From Chitinophaga sp. MM2321 (GTDB lineage Bacteria; Bacteroidota; Bacteroidia; Chitinophagales; Chitinophagaceae), in the NCBI RefSeq assembly GCF_964033635.1, contig NZ_OZ035533.1, positions 1,054,001 to 1,118,000 of the forward strand: a stretch of DNA of 64,000 bases. The letters are read 5' to 3'. The stretch's first letter is position 1; each line of letters begins with the position of its first letter. The position numbers and the translations under genes were made by a program. Shown here piece by piece: positions 17,168 through 26,109 of this stretch. The notes under the pieces were generated by a model that saw nothing but the letters and a program-made list of their open reading frames with translations, was not told the origin of the DNA and did no database searches.

Positions 17168-18572
17168 TCTTTCTCAATCCGTTCAACAATATCATAACGA
17201 TCACTAAGTATCCTGTCATGCAATACAGGGCTACTTTGTAGCCGGTAAAAAAGATGCCGGTATGTCTTGCGAGATATAAAAAGATCCCACCAATAATACT
17301 TACACCTAATGCGGATGAAAACTGCTGTATGGTAGAATATACGCCACTGGCGGCTCCTGCCTTATCCACAGGTACATCACGCAGCGATACTTTCAGCAGG
17401 GAAGGCATCACAATCCCCGAACCGAGGCCGTAAACAATCAGACAGGCGAACAATGCATAATGATTGAGCAGGGGTGTATGCAGGAGGAGTAGCTGCATGA
17501 TAAAGGAAAGGATCATCAGTATACAACCAACCTGGAGTAGCCCGATACCATAACGTGCCGCCGTTTTTATAGACCACAGGGAGGACAGCAGAAATGGAAA
17601 AGAGAGCATCATAAAATAGTAGCCTGTTTCCAGTGGCGGCAGGTGATAACCACTTTGTATATAGATAGCAGATACGAAGATAAAAGCGGTATGTGCACTA
17701 AAGAAAAAGATCACGCTGCCAATACCTATATTGAAACTCCGGACCCGGAAGAGGTCTAGCGGTAGGAGTGGTTCGCGTTGTTGTTTTCCTAAATAGTGTT
17801 GATATAGTACAAAGAGGATCAACTGGAGTAAAGAAGATATCAGCAAGACAATCGTCCAGGCTGGCCAGCCTTTTTCCGCTCCCTGAATAATCGGATAGAT
17901 GAGAGAAGATAGTGCCAGTGTAAGCAGGATGATGCCCGGTACATCAAAACGGGTAGATTTATTTTGTACAGATTCATTTACAAAGAAGTAAGCGAGTATC
18001 ACGGCTATGAAGCCTACGGGCAGGTTCACCAGGAAGATCAGCCGCCAGCTGTCGGCGATCCAGTGGGAGGACACGAAATATCCGCCCAGGAATTGTCCCA
18101 GTGTGGCGCCGATGCAGAGAGAAATACCATACAAGCCATAGGCTTTGTCCTTATCTGCTGACGATTGAAAATTCAACTGGATCAGCGTTACCGTTTGCGG
18201 AACGGTGAAAGCTGCTGCTACGCCCTGAAAAAAACGGGCGGTGATCAGCATCTCTATAGAGCCGGCAAATCCGCAGATGGTGGACGTGAGGGTAAATGCT
18301 ACCAAACCGGTGATAAACATTCTTTTTCTACCGTAATAATCACCCGCACGGCTACCCGTAATCAGGAACACAGCGTATCCTACCAGGTAAGCGGCGATGA
18401 CCAGTTCTACAGCAGCATCCGAACTCTGGTAATAGGCTTTTATGGCCGGTGTGCTGATGTTGACAATAAATATATCGATCACCGTTATGAGTGGCGCCAG
18501 GAGGATGACGGACAGCGATAGCCATGGATTGATGGCTTTTTGTTGGATATATACAGACTGGTCTGTTTTCAT
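17136..18572 (-). CDS. DHA2-family MFS multidrug efflux transporter (14 helices)
   Basis: A 478-residue drug:proton antiporter of the EmrB/QacA type, with about 14 hydrophobic segments. Visible motifs are DIFIVNISTPAIKAYY in helix 1 (motif D1 position), LITGSRAGDYYGRKRMF (motif A) near residue 75, and the helix 5 antiporter motif region GISLCIGATLGQFLGGY near 150. It lies just downstream of a TetR regulator on the same strand, separated by a palindromic repeat that fills the gap. TetR-linked pumps are normally induced by their substrate. Substrate unknown. Confidence 0.87.
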   Translation of the reverse strand: MKTDQSVYIQQKAINPWLSLSVILLAPLITVIDIFIVNISTPAIKAYYQSSDAAVELVIAAYLVGYAVFLITGSRAGDYYGRKRMFITGLVAFTLTSTICGFAGSIEMLITARFFQGVAAAFTVPQTVTLIQLNFQSSADKDKAYGLYGISLCIGATLGQFLGGYFVSSHWIADSWRLIFLVNLPVGFIAVILAYFFVNESVQNKSTRFDVPGIILLTLALSSLIYPIIQGAEKGWPAWTIVLLISSLLQLILFVLYQHYLGKQQREPLLPLDLFRVRSFNIGIGSVIFFFSAHTAFIFVSAIYIQSGYHLPPLETGYYFMMLSFPFLLSSLWSIKTAARYGIGLLQVGCILMILSFIMQLLLLHTPLLNHYALFACLIVYGLGSGIVMPSLLKVSLRDVPVDKAGAASGVYSTIQQFSSALGVSIIGGIFLYLARHTGIFFTGYKVALYCMTGYLVIVMILLNGLRKITSVYTSPGK

Positions 18573-18586
18573 ATAAATATCAAATT

Positions 18587-18696
18587 GACCAGGATTGATG
18601 GATTGTTGGGATTACCAGGATGGGTGTTTTATTGTTTATCAAAAATTCAACAGAACACCCATCCTATTTTAATCTTTTAATCTGTTTAATCCTGGT
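18587..18696. repeat. Palindromic intergenic element, family A, copy 1
   Basis: Starts GACCAGGATT and ends AATCCTGGT, with an inner perfect 12-base inverted repeat AGGATGGGTGTT (18617-18628)/AACACCCATCCT (18654-18665) around a 25-base loop. It fills the gap between tetR and the MFS gene. The right arm runs 28 bases into tetR and encodes its last residues and stop. Related copies are at 26110, 41380 and 48340. Confidence 0.75.
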
Positions 18697-19262
18697 ATGG
18701 TGAGGAGTAATTTCTGTACTACTTTTTTTGTGTCTTCCACAGGCTTTGCTGACCGCAGCATATAGCTCTGAAGGCCGGCGCCTTCGTATAGATTTAATAT
18801 CATGTCGGTCATCTCCCTTAATTCAGCTTTCGGGAAAGGATGTCTGATGACGAGCAGTTGTTGTTCAATAAATGATTTAAGTCCTTGTGTATGCGCGCGT
18901 ACCTGGGCGGTAGCTGCTTCATTGAGTTCCGGTAATTCGTAGGCGATGCGGATAAAGGCACAGCCTTTGAATTTACTTTTTTCCATGCGTTGAAGACGAT
19001 TGTCGAACAGGCCCATCAGCTTTTGTTTGCCGGGTTGCATCTTTGCTGTAAATGTATGCAGGTGTTCATAATTATTCACCCTGGTTACCAGCAGGTATTC
19101 ATTGAGCAGTGCTTCCTTTGACGGAAAGTGCTGGTAGAGGCTCGCTTTGGCGATACCTGCCTCCTCAATGATCTGGTTAATACCCGTAGCCTGGTAGCCC
19201 TGCTCATAAAACAGTTGGCAGGCAGTGCTGAGTATCCTTTCTTTGGCGCCCTGTTCTTTCAT
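18669..19262 (-). CDS. TetR/AcrR-family repressor
   Basis: A 197-residue one-domain regulator. The N-terminal helix-turn-helix is at about residues 8-50 (AKERILSTACQLFYEQG, GINQIIEEAGIAKASLYQHF, PSKEALL), a textbook TetR HTH with the GxxKxxLYxHF signature. The C-terminal ligand domain (LRAHTQ-like, EQQLLVIRHPFPKAELREM) is unassigned as to effector. A palindromic operator lies 27 bases upstream, and the downstream gene on the same strand is an efflux pump, so it likely represses itself and the pump. The final residues GLNRLKD and the stop are encoded by the family A repeat. Confidence 0.9.
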   Translation of the reverse strand: MKEQGAKERILSTACQLFYEQGYQATGINQIIEEAGIAKASLYQHFPSKEALLNEYLLVTRVNNYEHLHTFTAKMQPGKQKLMGLFDNRLQRMEKSKFKGCAFIRIAYELPELNEAATAQVRAHTQGLKSFIEQQLLVIRHPFPKAELREMTDMILNLYEGAGLQSYMLRSAKPVEDTKKVVQKLLLTIPGLNRLKD

Positions 19263-19288
19263 GATGCAATATTAGGGAATAATTTATA

Positions 19289-19308
19289 AACAGACAAGTC
19301 TGTCTGTT
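19289..19308. promoter_or_regulatory. Likely TetR operator
   Basis: AACAGAC at 19289 and GTCTGTT at 19302 form a perfect 7-base inverted repeat around AAGTCT. AGACAAGTCT is typical of AcrR/TetR sites. It lies 27 bases before the tetR start, in the promoter position. Confidence 0.65.
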
Positions 19309-19320
19309 ATTTTGATAAAA

Positions 19321-19350
19321 AAAACCAGGATTCACATGAATCCTGGTTTT
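19321..19350 (-). terminator. Terminator of the pfkA-pyk operon
   Basis: A perfect 13-base stem AAAACCAGGATTC/GAATCCTGGTTTT with a 4-base loop ends 5 bases before the pyk stop codon. Read leftward the stem is followed by a T-run, as an intrinsic terminator requires. The stem contains CCAGGATT, the end motif of the family A repeats. Confidence 0.88.
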
Positions 19351-19354
19351 CGTA

Positions 19355-20842
19355 TTAATCTACTTTCGTGATTTTCAGCATATTGGTTGGCAGGTGCTGT
19401 TTGATAGGCGTACTGCCGGTATTTACAGCCACATCACCGCTTTTGAGGAATCCTCTTTCTTTCAGAATGCGGATCTGATCAAAAACGATATCATCCAGGC
19501 TTTCTTCTTCTTCATAGTAGAAAGCGCGAACACCCCAGCTGAGGCTCAGCTGATTTACCAGGGTAGTTTCCTTGGTAAAGATATACAGCGGAGAGCGTGG
19601 GCGGTAGCTGCTCAGCATAAAGCCGGTGTAGCCACTCTGTGTCATACCAATGAGTGCATCCGCATCCAGGTCTTCCGCAATCTTACAGGCGTTGTAGCAC
19701 AATGCATCGCTGAGGAAGGTAGGAGAGTGGCGGTGAGGGATCAGGTTACGGTTGTAAATGATCGCTTCTTTTTCCACTTCCTGGATGATTTTATTCATCG
19801 TTTGTATCACCAGTTCCGGGAACTGACCGGTAGCGGTTTCACCACTCAGCATCACGGCATCAGCACCTTCCAGTACTGCGTTGGCAACGTCGGTGATTTC
19901 ACTACGGTTAGGACGGGTACGGTCCATCATGCTTTCCATCATCTGTGTAGCCACAATAACGGGTTTGGCACGGTGGATACATTTACGGATAATATCTTTC
20001 TGAATCATCGGGATCTGCTCTACAGGCAGTTCTACACCGAGATCGCCACGGGCAATCATTACGCCATCACTTTCCCAGATGATTTCTTTCAGGTTCTGTA
20101 TTGCTTCCGGTTTCTCGATCTTGGAGATGATCTTGATTTTGGAATTACGCGCTTCCAGGCGTTTACGCAGATCGATCAGGTCTTTTACACTTCTTACAAA
20201 GGAGAGTGCTACCCAATCCGCTTCGTTATTGATGATAAATTCCAGGTCAATAATATCTTTCTCTGTCAGCGCAGGCAATGATACTTTGGTATCAGGCAGG
20301 TTAAAACCTTTTTTGGAAGACAGTACACCAGGTAAAGATACTTCCGCTTTGATTTCTCCGTTGGCAGTGATTTCTTTTACTACTGTTTCGATTTTGCCAT
20401 CGTCCAGCAATATTTTCTGACCTGGTTTCAGGTCTTTATAGAGGTCAGGGTAAGAAACGTATATTTTTTCTTTGGTACCTACCAGTTTTTCGTTTACGAA
20501 AGTGAGGATATCGCCTTTTTTCAGGGGCAGTGCGTTGTTCTCTATTTCGCCAACACGCAGTTTAGGTCCTTGCAAATCAGCCAGGATAGCTACGTTATAA
20601 GGTTCGGTTTTATTGATCTGACGGATATATTCAATGATCCGCAGTTTATCTTCATGCGAGCCATGTGAAAAGTTCAGGCGGAACACATTCACGCCGGCTT
20701 TCACCAATGTCAGCAGTTGTTCATAGGTATCACAGGCCGGCCCTACTGTAGCCACAATTTTTGTTTTGTGGGAAGAGTGTTCTCTGCCAGCAGCGTTATC
20801 CATCTGCTTGTGATAGTATTTCGAAAGATCCTTTGTACTCAT
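19355..20842 (-). CDS. pyk: Pyruvate kinase
   Basis: Converts phosphoenolpyruvate and ADP to pyruvate and ATP, the last step of glycolysis. The 495-residue protein has KIVATVGPACDTYEQ near the start, RLNFSHGSHEDK, the active-site run IISKIEKPEAIQN with the catalytic lysine, IARGDLGVELPVEQIP and metal/substrate residues, and VMLSGETATGQFP. A C-terminal allosteric domain is present. It follows pfkA after 12 bases and ends at a strong terminator, so the two irreversible steps of glycolysis are made together. Confidence 0.95.
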   Translation of the reverse strand: MSTKDLSKYYHKQMDNAAGREHSSHKTKIVATVGPACDTYEQLLTLVKAGVNVFRLNFSHGSHEDKLRIIEYIRQINKTEPYNVAILADLQGPKLRVGEIENNALPLKKGDILTFVNEKLVGTKEKIYVSYPDLYKDLKPGQKILLDDGKIETVVKEITANGEIKAEVSLPGVLSSKKGFNLPDTKVSLPALTEKDIIDLEFIINNEADWVALSFVRSVKDLIDLRKRLEARNSKIKIISKIEKPEAIQNLKEIIWESDGVMIARGDLGVELPVEQIPMIQKDIIRKCIHRAKPVIVATQMMESMMDRTRPNRSEITDVANAVLEGADAVMLSGETATGQFPELVIQTMNKIIQEVEKEAIIYNRNLIPHRHSPTFLSDALCYNACKIAEDLDADALIGMTQSGYTGFMLSSYRPRSPLYIFTKETTLVNQLSLSWGVRAFYYEEEESLDDIVFDQIRILKERGFLKSGDVAVNTGSTPIKQHLPTNMLKITKVD

Positions 20843-20854
20843 AAGTCTTAATTT

Positions 20855-21835
20855 TTAACTCGCAAGAATTTTAACAATCTTAAACCATTCGGGGTCAATT
20901 TCCTGTTTGGCTTTAACAGCTTTATCAAGAGGTGTATAATGGATCTTGTCATTTACAATACCAATCATTACGTTGTGGGTACCTCCTAATAAGGCATCCA
21001 CTGCAGCATAGCCCATGCGGCTTGCCAGAATACGATCCATACAGGTAGGTGAACCACCTCTCTGAATATGTCCGAGAATACAAACACGGGTGTCCAGTTG
21101 TGGACAGCTTTCCTTAATCTTGCGGGCCACTTCGTTGGCGCCCCCGTTTTCATCGCCTTCGGCGACTACGATCAGGTTGACCAGTTTACGGCGGCGTTCG
21201 TTAGCCTGCAATTCTTCAATAATGTCGTTTAATTCGGTTTTGTGCTCAGGCATCATAATGTGCTCCGCTCCGGTAGCAATACCACTGTGCAGGGCAATGT
21301 AACCGGCGTCGCGGCCCATCACTTCTATCACAAATAAGCGGTCATGCGCATCCGCAGTGTCCCTGATCTTATCTATCGCTTCAATCGCAGTATTCACCGC
21401 CGTATCAAAACCAATCGTTGAATCAGTACCCGCAATGTCCTTGTCAATAGTACCAGGCAAGCCTATACAAGGAATATCAAATTCCTGGCTGAACTTTTGC
21501 GCACCATTGAACGAGCCGTCTCCACCAATTACCACAATCCCGTCAATGTTGTGTTTTTTCAGATTCTCATAAGCCTTTTTCCTCCCTTCATATTCATAGA
21601 ACTCTTTGCATCGGGCGGTCTTCAAAATGGTTCCTCCACGTTGAATGATGTTAGCCACCGATTTAGACTCCATCGGGAAGATCTCATTTTTTAAAATTCC
21701 CCTATAGCCGTACATTACGCCGAACACATTCAGCTGATGATAAATGCCCGTTCTTACAACGGCACGAACGGCTGCGTTCATGCCAGGGGCATCTCCCCCG
21801 GAAGTAAGGACTGCAATGTTGTTCAATTTTTTCAT
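20855..21835 (-). CDS. pfkA: ATP-dependent 6-phosphofructokinase
   Basis: Phosphorylates fructose 6-phosphate to the 1,6-bisphosphate. The 326-residue length matches bacterial PfkA. Motifs are LTSGGDAPGMNAAVRAV, IGGDGSFNGA, LPGTIDKDIAGTD and LGHIQRGGSPTC. The glycines in GGDGS and PGTID mark an ATP rather than pyrophosphate enzyme. The usual TIDND reads TIDKD; both catalytic aspartates are kept. Pyk follows in the same operon. Confidence 0.95.
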   Translation of the reverse strand: MKKLNNIAVLTSGGDAPGMNAAVRAVVRTGIYHQLNVFGVMYGYRGILKNEIFPMESKSVANIIQRGGTILKTARCKEFYEYEGRKKAYENLKKHNIDGIVVIGGDGSFNGAQKFSQEFDIPCIGLPGTIDKDIAGTDSTIGFDTAVNTAIEAIDKIRDTADAHDRLFVIEVMGRDAGYIALHSGIATGAEHIMMPEHKTELNDIIEELQANERRRKLVNLIVVAEGDENGGANEVARKIKESCPQLDTRVCILGHIQRGGSPTCMDRILASRMGYAAVDALLGGTHNVMIGIVNDKIHYTPLDKAVKAKQEIDPEWFKIVKILAS

Positions 21836-21867
21836 ATAAATTGCTAAAAAAATACCTTAAAGGCGCA

Positions 21868-21875
21868 CAAAAATA
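21868..21875 (-). promoter_or_regulatory. -7 promoter element for pfkA-pyk
   Basis: Read leftward, TATTTTTG matches TAnnTTTG, 32 bases before the pfkA start. No clear -33 partner was seen. Confidence 0.45.
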
Positions 21876-21972
21876 ACATTTTGCAATTGTTTTCTAACTG
21901 TTATCTGAGGAATTAACCTAAATATTTAATTTTAATCAAACAAAGTAGCTAATTTTTCCAAAAAATATAGGC

Positions 21973-24096
21973 ATGTTGAAAAAGACTAATAGGAATTGGT
22001 TCATTATGAGCATGTGTTTAATGACTATGCAAGCTATGGCACAATTACCATCTATCACCTATCCGGAAACAAAAAAAGTAGACACAATAGACGATTATCA
22101 TGGCACAAAAATCGCAGACCCTTACCGGTGGCTGGAAGACGACAACAGCGCCGAAACAAAAGCATGGGTGAATGCCGAAAATAAAGTAACACAAACCTAT
22201 CTTTCTGCCATCCCTTTCCGCAACGAGATTAAAAAACGATTAGAAGTACTGTGGAACTACCCGAAAAGTGGCGCACCCGTAAAACACGGCAATTATTTTT
22301 ACTTCTATAAAAATGACGGTCTGCAAAACCAGGCAGTCCTTTACCGCTCCGCAACACTAGGTGGAACCCCGGAAGTATTTATCGATCCCAATAAATTATC
22401 TGCCGCTGGCACCACCGCATTAGGCAGTACCAGTTTTTCGAAAGATGGTAAATATGTGGCATACCTGCTCTCAAAAGCCGGCTCCGACTGGCAGGAAGGA
22501 TTTGTAATGGATGTGGAAACCAAAGAAATACGCCCCGATAAACTGGAATGGGTGAAATTCAGCGGCCTCTCCTGGAAAGGTAACGGCTTCTATTACAGTC
22601 GTTACGACAAGCCCGATGAACAAGGCAAACTATCCGGAAAAAATGAATTCCAACAGGTATACTACCACCAGCTGGGAGATCCGCAGGATAAAGATGTATT
22701 AATATATGTAGATAAAGCACATCCACTCCGTAATGCGGGTGTAAGTGTAACGGAAGATGAAAGATTTTTGCTCTTATATACTACAGAAGGCACTTCTGGC
22801 CGGGAAGTCTGGTACCGCGATCTGCAAAATCCTGCACAAAAGGAATTTGCGCTCCTGGTAAAAGGTTTCGATTATGAACCCGGTGTTATTGATAATGACG
22901 GCGGCAAACTGCTGGTACTCACCAATCACGGCGCACCAAATTATAAAGTGGTGCTGATTGATCCTGCTAATCCAGCCGAAGCAAACTGGAAAACCATTGT
23001 ACCGGAAAAAAAGGACGCCTTGCAGGATGTAGGCAACGCCGGTGGTAAATTATTTTTATCCTACCTGAAAGATGCTGCCACCAAAGTATACCAATATGAT
23101 TACAGTGGTCAGCTGGAACATGAGATCACTTTACCGGGTATCGGTACTGCCGGCGGATTTAATGGTAAAAAAGAAGATAAGGAATTATTTTATACGTATA
23201 CTTCCTTTGTAGTACCGCCTGCGGTGTATAAATATGAAATCGGTAGCGGTACTTCTACGCTGTTCAACAAAGCGGAAGTAAAATTCAATCCCGATGAATA
23301 CGAAACCAGGCAGGTGTTTTTTACCAGCAAAGATGGTGCACGGGTACCAATGTTCCTGTCTGCCAAGAAAGGGGTGAAAAAAGATGGTAATAACCCGGTG
23401 CTGATTTATGGCTATGGTGGCTTTAACATCCCGCAAACGCCTGCCTTCAGCATTTCCAACCTCTATTTCATGGAGCAGGGCGGGATTTATGCGGTAGTAG
23501 TCCTGCGCGGCGGCAGCGAATACGGCGAAGCATGGCATAAAGCCGGTATGCTGGATAAAAAACAAAATGTATTCAACGACTTTATCGGTGCTGCGGAGTA
23601 CCTGGTAAAAACAAAATACACCAATCCCACTAAAATTGCTATCCGCGGCGGCTCCAACGGTGGTTTGCTGGTAGGCGCCTGCATGACACAGCGGCCGGAA
23701 CTGTTTAAAGTAGCATTGCCGGCAGTAGGTGTAATGGATATGCTGCGCTTTCAGAAATTCACTATCGGCTGGGCATGGGCGGTAGAATACGGCAGCAGTG
23801 ACGATGCAGACCAGTTCAAATACCTGGTGAAGTATTCACCGCTGCATAACCTGAAGCCAGGTACTTCGTATCCGGCTACGCTGATCACCACAGCCGATCA
23901 TGACGACCGGGTGGTACCAGCGCATTCATTCAAGTTTGCGGCGACGCTGCAGGCCTGCAATGCCGGTCCCAATCCTACGTTGATCCGCATTGAAACACAG
24001 GCGGGGCATGGCGCCGGAAAACCTACTTCCAAATTAATTGAAGAGGCAACGGATATATGGGCATTTACTTTATATAATTTAGGGATGAAGAAATAA
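21973..24096 (+). CDS. Prolyl oligopeptidase (S9A), exported
   Basis: Serine peptidase cutting after proline in oligopeptides. The 707-residue protein has a signal peptide (FIMSMCLMTMQAMAQ), so it is periplasmic or outer. Residues about 30-430 hold the seven-bladed propeller (DPYRWLEDDNSAETKAWV near the start is the S9A hallmark). The catalytic alpha/beta-hydrolase domain has the nucleophile serine in GGSNGG at residue 561, the aspartate in DHDDRVVPAHS and the histidine in QAGHGAGKP. All three catalytic residues are present. It is transcribed away from pfkA. Confidence 0.93.
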   Translation: MLKKTNRNWFIMSMCLMTMQAMAQLPSITYPETKKVDTIDDYHGTKIADPYRWLEDDNSAETKAWVNAENKVTQTYLSAIPFRNEIKKRLEVLWNYPKSGAPVKHGNYFYFYKNDGLQNQAVLYRSATLGGTPEVFIDPNKLSAAGTTALGSTSFSKDGKYVAYLLSKAGSDWQEGFVMDVETKEIRPDKLEWVKFSGLSWKGNGFYYSRYDKPDEQGKLSGKNEFQQVYYHQLGDPQDKDVLIYVDKAHPLRNAGVSVTEDERFLLLYTTEGTSGREVWYRDLQNPAQKEFALLVKGFDYEPGVIDNDGGKLLVLTNHGAPNYKVVLIDPANPAEANWKTIVPEKKDALQDVGNAGGKLFLSYLKDAATKVYQYDYSGQLEHEITLPGIGTAGGFNGKKEDKELFYTYTSFVVPPAVYKYEIGSGTSTLFNKAEVKFNPDEYETRQVFFTSKDGARVPMFLSAKKGVKKDGNNPVLIYGYGGFNIPQTPAFSISNLYFMEQGGIYAVVVLRGGSEYGEAWHKAGMLDKKQNVFNDFIGAAEYLVKTKYTNPTKIAIRGGSNGGLLVGACMTQRPELFKVALPAVGVMDMLRFQKFTIGWAWAVEYGSSDDADQFKYLVKYSPLHNLKPGTSYPATLITTADHDDRVVPAHSFKFAATLQACNAGPNPTLIRIETQAGHGAGKPTSKLIEEATDIWAFTLYNLGMKK

Positions 24097-24117
24097 CAGC
24101 GCAAAGCTGACAACGTA

Positions 24118-24157
24118 TAGCTGTTGGTGATGATTTTTTTAGGATCACCAACAGCTA
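24118..24157. terminator. Hairpin after the prolyl oligopeptidase gene
   Basis: A perfect 14-base inverted repeat TAGCTGTTGGTGAT/ATCACCAACAGCTA with a T-rich 12-base loop lies 21 bases after the stop. It lacks a following T-run, so it may act as an RNA-stabilising hairpin rather than a classical terminator. A half-copy AACAGCTA recurs near 24169. Confidence 0.5.
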
Positions 24158-24216
24158 ATGCTCAAAGCGAACAGCTATTTTTCTTATCTTTAAAGACAGC
24201 GTACTAATATGGCATT

Positions 24217-25113
24217 ATGAAGGTACTTATAACTGGTAGTAACGGACTATTGGGTCAACACCTGATCCCTCTTTTGGTCCAGGAAGGAACATATGATGTA
24301 ATCGCCACCGGGAGAGGGCCTAATCGCTTTCCGCAGCGCGATAATTACACTTATGAAGCGGTAAATCTGCGTGATGCAGGCAGCGTTCAGCAGTTGGTGG
24401 AGAAACATCAGCCAGACATTATTATTCATGGCGGAGCCATGTCGCAGGTAGATGAATGCGAAAAAAATAAGGATGCCTGCTGGGATACCAACGTAGGCGC
24501 TACACGTTATCTCGTGCATGCAGCTGAAAAATGTAATGCCTTTTTCATTTTCCTGTCCACCGATTTCGTTTTCGATGGCTTACAGGGCCCCTACAGCGAA
24601 GATGCTGCGGTAAATCCCATCTGCTACTACGGCACCAGTAAGGTGGCGGCGGAGCGGCTGGTTCACAACAGCAAATTGCAGTGGGCAATCGTACGTACGG
24701 TACTGGTATACGGCGTAGTGGCCGATCCGCACCGCAGTAATATGATCACCTGGGTAAAGAATAACTTACAGGAAGGTAAAAAAATAAAAGTGGTGGATGA
24801 CCAGTGGCGTACACCCACCTTATGCCAGGATCTGGCTATCGGATGTAAACTGGTTGCCGACAAAAAAGCAACCGGCTACTTCAATATCTCCGGGAAAGAT
24901 ATACTCACTCCCTACGATATGGCACTGAGAACGGCGGAGTATTTTAAACTGGACACGGGCCTGATAGAAAAGATAAGTGCCAGAAGCCTTTCCCAACCTG
25001 CGCCACGACCAGCAAAAACCGGTCTGGTGATTGACAAGGCAACAAAAGAACTGGGTTATCAGCCGCGTACTTTTGCAGAAGGACTGGATATTGTGGCTGG
25101 TGAACTAAAGTGA
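24217..25113 (+). CDS. RmlD-like NAD(P)-dependent sugar reductase/epimerase
   Basis: Extended short-chain dehydrogenase of the dTDP-4-dehydrorhamnose reductase (RmlD) type. The 298-residue protein begins with ITGSNGLLGQHL (cofactor GxxGxxG), has FLSTDFVFDG and the YxxxK catalytic pair in YYGTSKVAAERL near residue 135-139. The C-terminal half carries WRTPTLCQDLAIG and GYFNISGKD, as in RmlD. No other rhamnose genes (rmlABC) are adjacent, so the true substrate is open. The stop lies 4 bases from the convergent HU-like gene. Confidence 0.8.
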   Translation: MKVLITGSNGLLGQHLIPLLVQEGTYDVIATGRGPNRFPQRDNYTYEAVNLRDAGSVQQLVEKHQPDIIIHGGAMSQVDECEKNKDACWDTNVGATRYLVHAAEKCNAFFIFLSTDFVFDGLQGPYSEDAAVNPICYYGTSKVAAERLVHNSKLQWAIVRTVLVYGVVADPHRSNMITWVKNNLQEGKKIKVVDDQWRTPTLCQDLAIGCKLVADKKATGYFNISGKDILTPYDMALRTAEYFKLDTGLIEKISARSLSQPAPRPAKTGLVIDKATKELGYQPRTFAEGLDIVAGELK

Positions 25114-25117
25114 TGCG

Positions 25118-26107
25118 TTAAAATTCCAGGTACGCTTTGTTGGTTTTGAATAATTCCTTTGTTTTCTGAAGTTCCGCTGTCGTATCTACCGGCAGTGATC
25201 TTACAGGTGCTGCCACCTTGTAGGTATCATCTCTTTTATACATCACTACATTCTGCTCCCAGCCTAGTCTGCGGGCTACCTGGCGTGCGGCTTTGGTGCT
25301 GTCTGTAAATTCTTCTATTACCACAAAATAAGATACGCTGTCATTGGCTGCGCGGTCTGCCGCTGCTACTGCGGTGAGGCTGTCTGCCATAGCATTTACC
25401 CTTTGCAGGGAATCTGCCGTTGCCGCTATATCTGGCGCCGGTGTGGCAGTTTCCACGGGCTGCGTCTGACTATTGACATACCACCAGGTACCGAGTCCTC
25501 CGGCGATAAATACAATGCCGGCAATAGCCCACCACCATTTAAAAATACTTTCTTCTGCTACTGCATCCAGTGTTTCTTCCTCTTCTGCTGTCATAACCGG
25601 CTCCATCTGTTCGTAGTCAGGAGTGGTGGAAGCTGGTGTGGTATCCGGTGTAGCTGAAGTGGCTGTAATATTTGTTGTGTTTAACGTATCTGTTGCATCC
25701 TGCCGGTTTATAGGTGCGATGGGCAAGGATTCCTGGTCTACCGGCAATTCTTCCGGATGGAAGTGGATATTACCGGTAAAATCGCCTTGCAACTGGCCTA
25801 TGCCCGGTAAATGCAGGGGCTTGCCGGATTGCAGGGTGGTTTTTAAATCTTCCAGGTATTTCTCCAGTTTACGCTGGGCCACTGCGGGCACCAGGTTTTC
25901 CTTGAGCGCAATCCATTCCAGGCAAGAGCCATCATCCTGCCAGGAACGGCTGAAAGTGACCTGATCCCTGGGGGCAGTCAGCGTTTGGGCGGCAGCGTTA
26001 TACTGTGCCGGAAAATGCTGCAGGGTGAAAGTTCCCAGTTGCGGAACTACACAAACCCTTTGTCTGAACAGTACTTCCTGTATGTATTGCTGTAGTATCA
26101 AAGCCAT
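25118..26107 (-). CDS. HU-like (CCDC81-type) and SPOR-domain membrane protein
   Basis: A 329-residue protein with three parts. Residues about 1-130 resemble the tandem HU-type domains of Bacteroidota CCDC81-like proteins (QQYIQEVLFRQRVCVVPQLGTFTL). A linker rich in T and P is followed by one membrane segment at about 192-212 (WWAIAGIVFIAGGLGTWWYV). A SPOR domain ends the protein (SYFVVIEEFTDSTKAARQVARRL, DTYKVAAPVRS). SPOR domains bind septal denuded peptidoglycan, so the protein likely works at division sites, with the HU-like part in the cytoplasm. Whether that part binds DNA is unknown. Its start is 2 bases from the family A repeat. Confidence 0.78.
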   Translation of the reverse strand: MALILQQYIQEVLFRQRVCVVPQLGTFTLQHFPAQYNAAAQTLTAPRDQVTFSRSWQDDGSCLEWIALKENLVPAVAQRKLEKYLEDLKTTLQSGKPLHLPGIGQLQGDFTGNIHFHPEELPVDQESLPIAPINRQDATDTLNTTNITATSATPDTTPASTTPDYEQMEPVMTAEEEETLDAVAEESIFKWWWAIAGIVFIAGGLGTWWYVNSQTQPVETATPAPDIAATADSLQRVNAMADSLTAVAAADRAANDSVSYFVVIEEFTDSTKAARQVARRLGWEQNVVMYKRDDTYKVAAPVRSLPVDTTAELQKTKELFKTNKAYLEF

Positions 26108-26109
26108 GG

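Noticed and set aside
19394..20281. 295-codon open frame opposite pyk
   Set aside because: Antisense shadow of a highly conserved enzyme with biased codon use.
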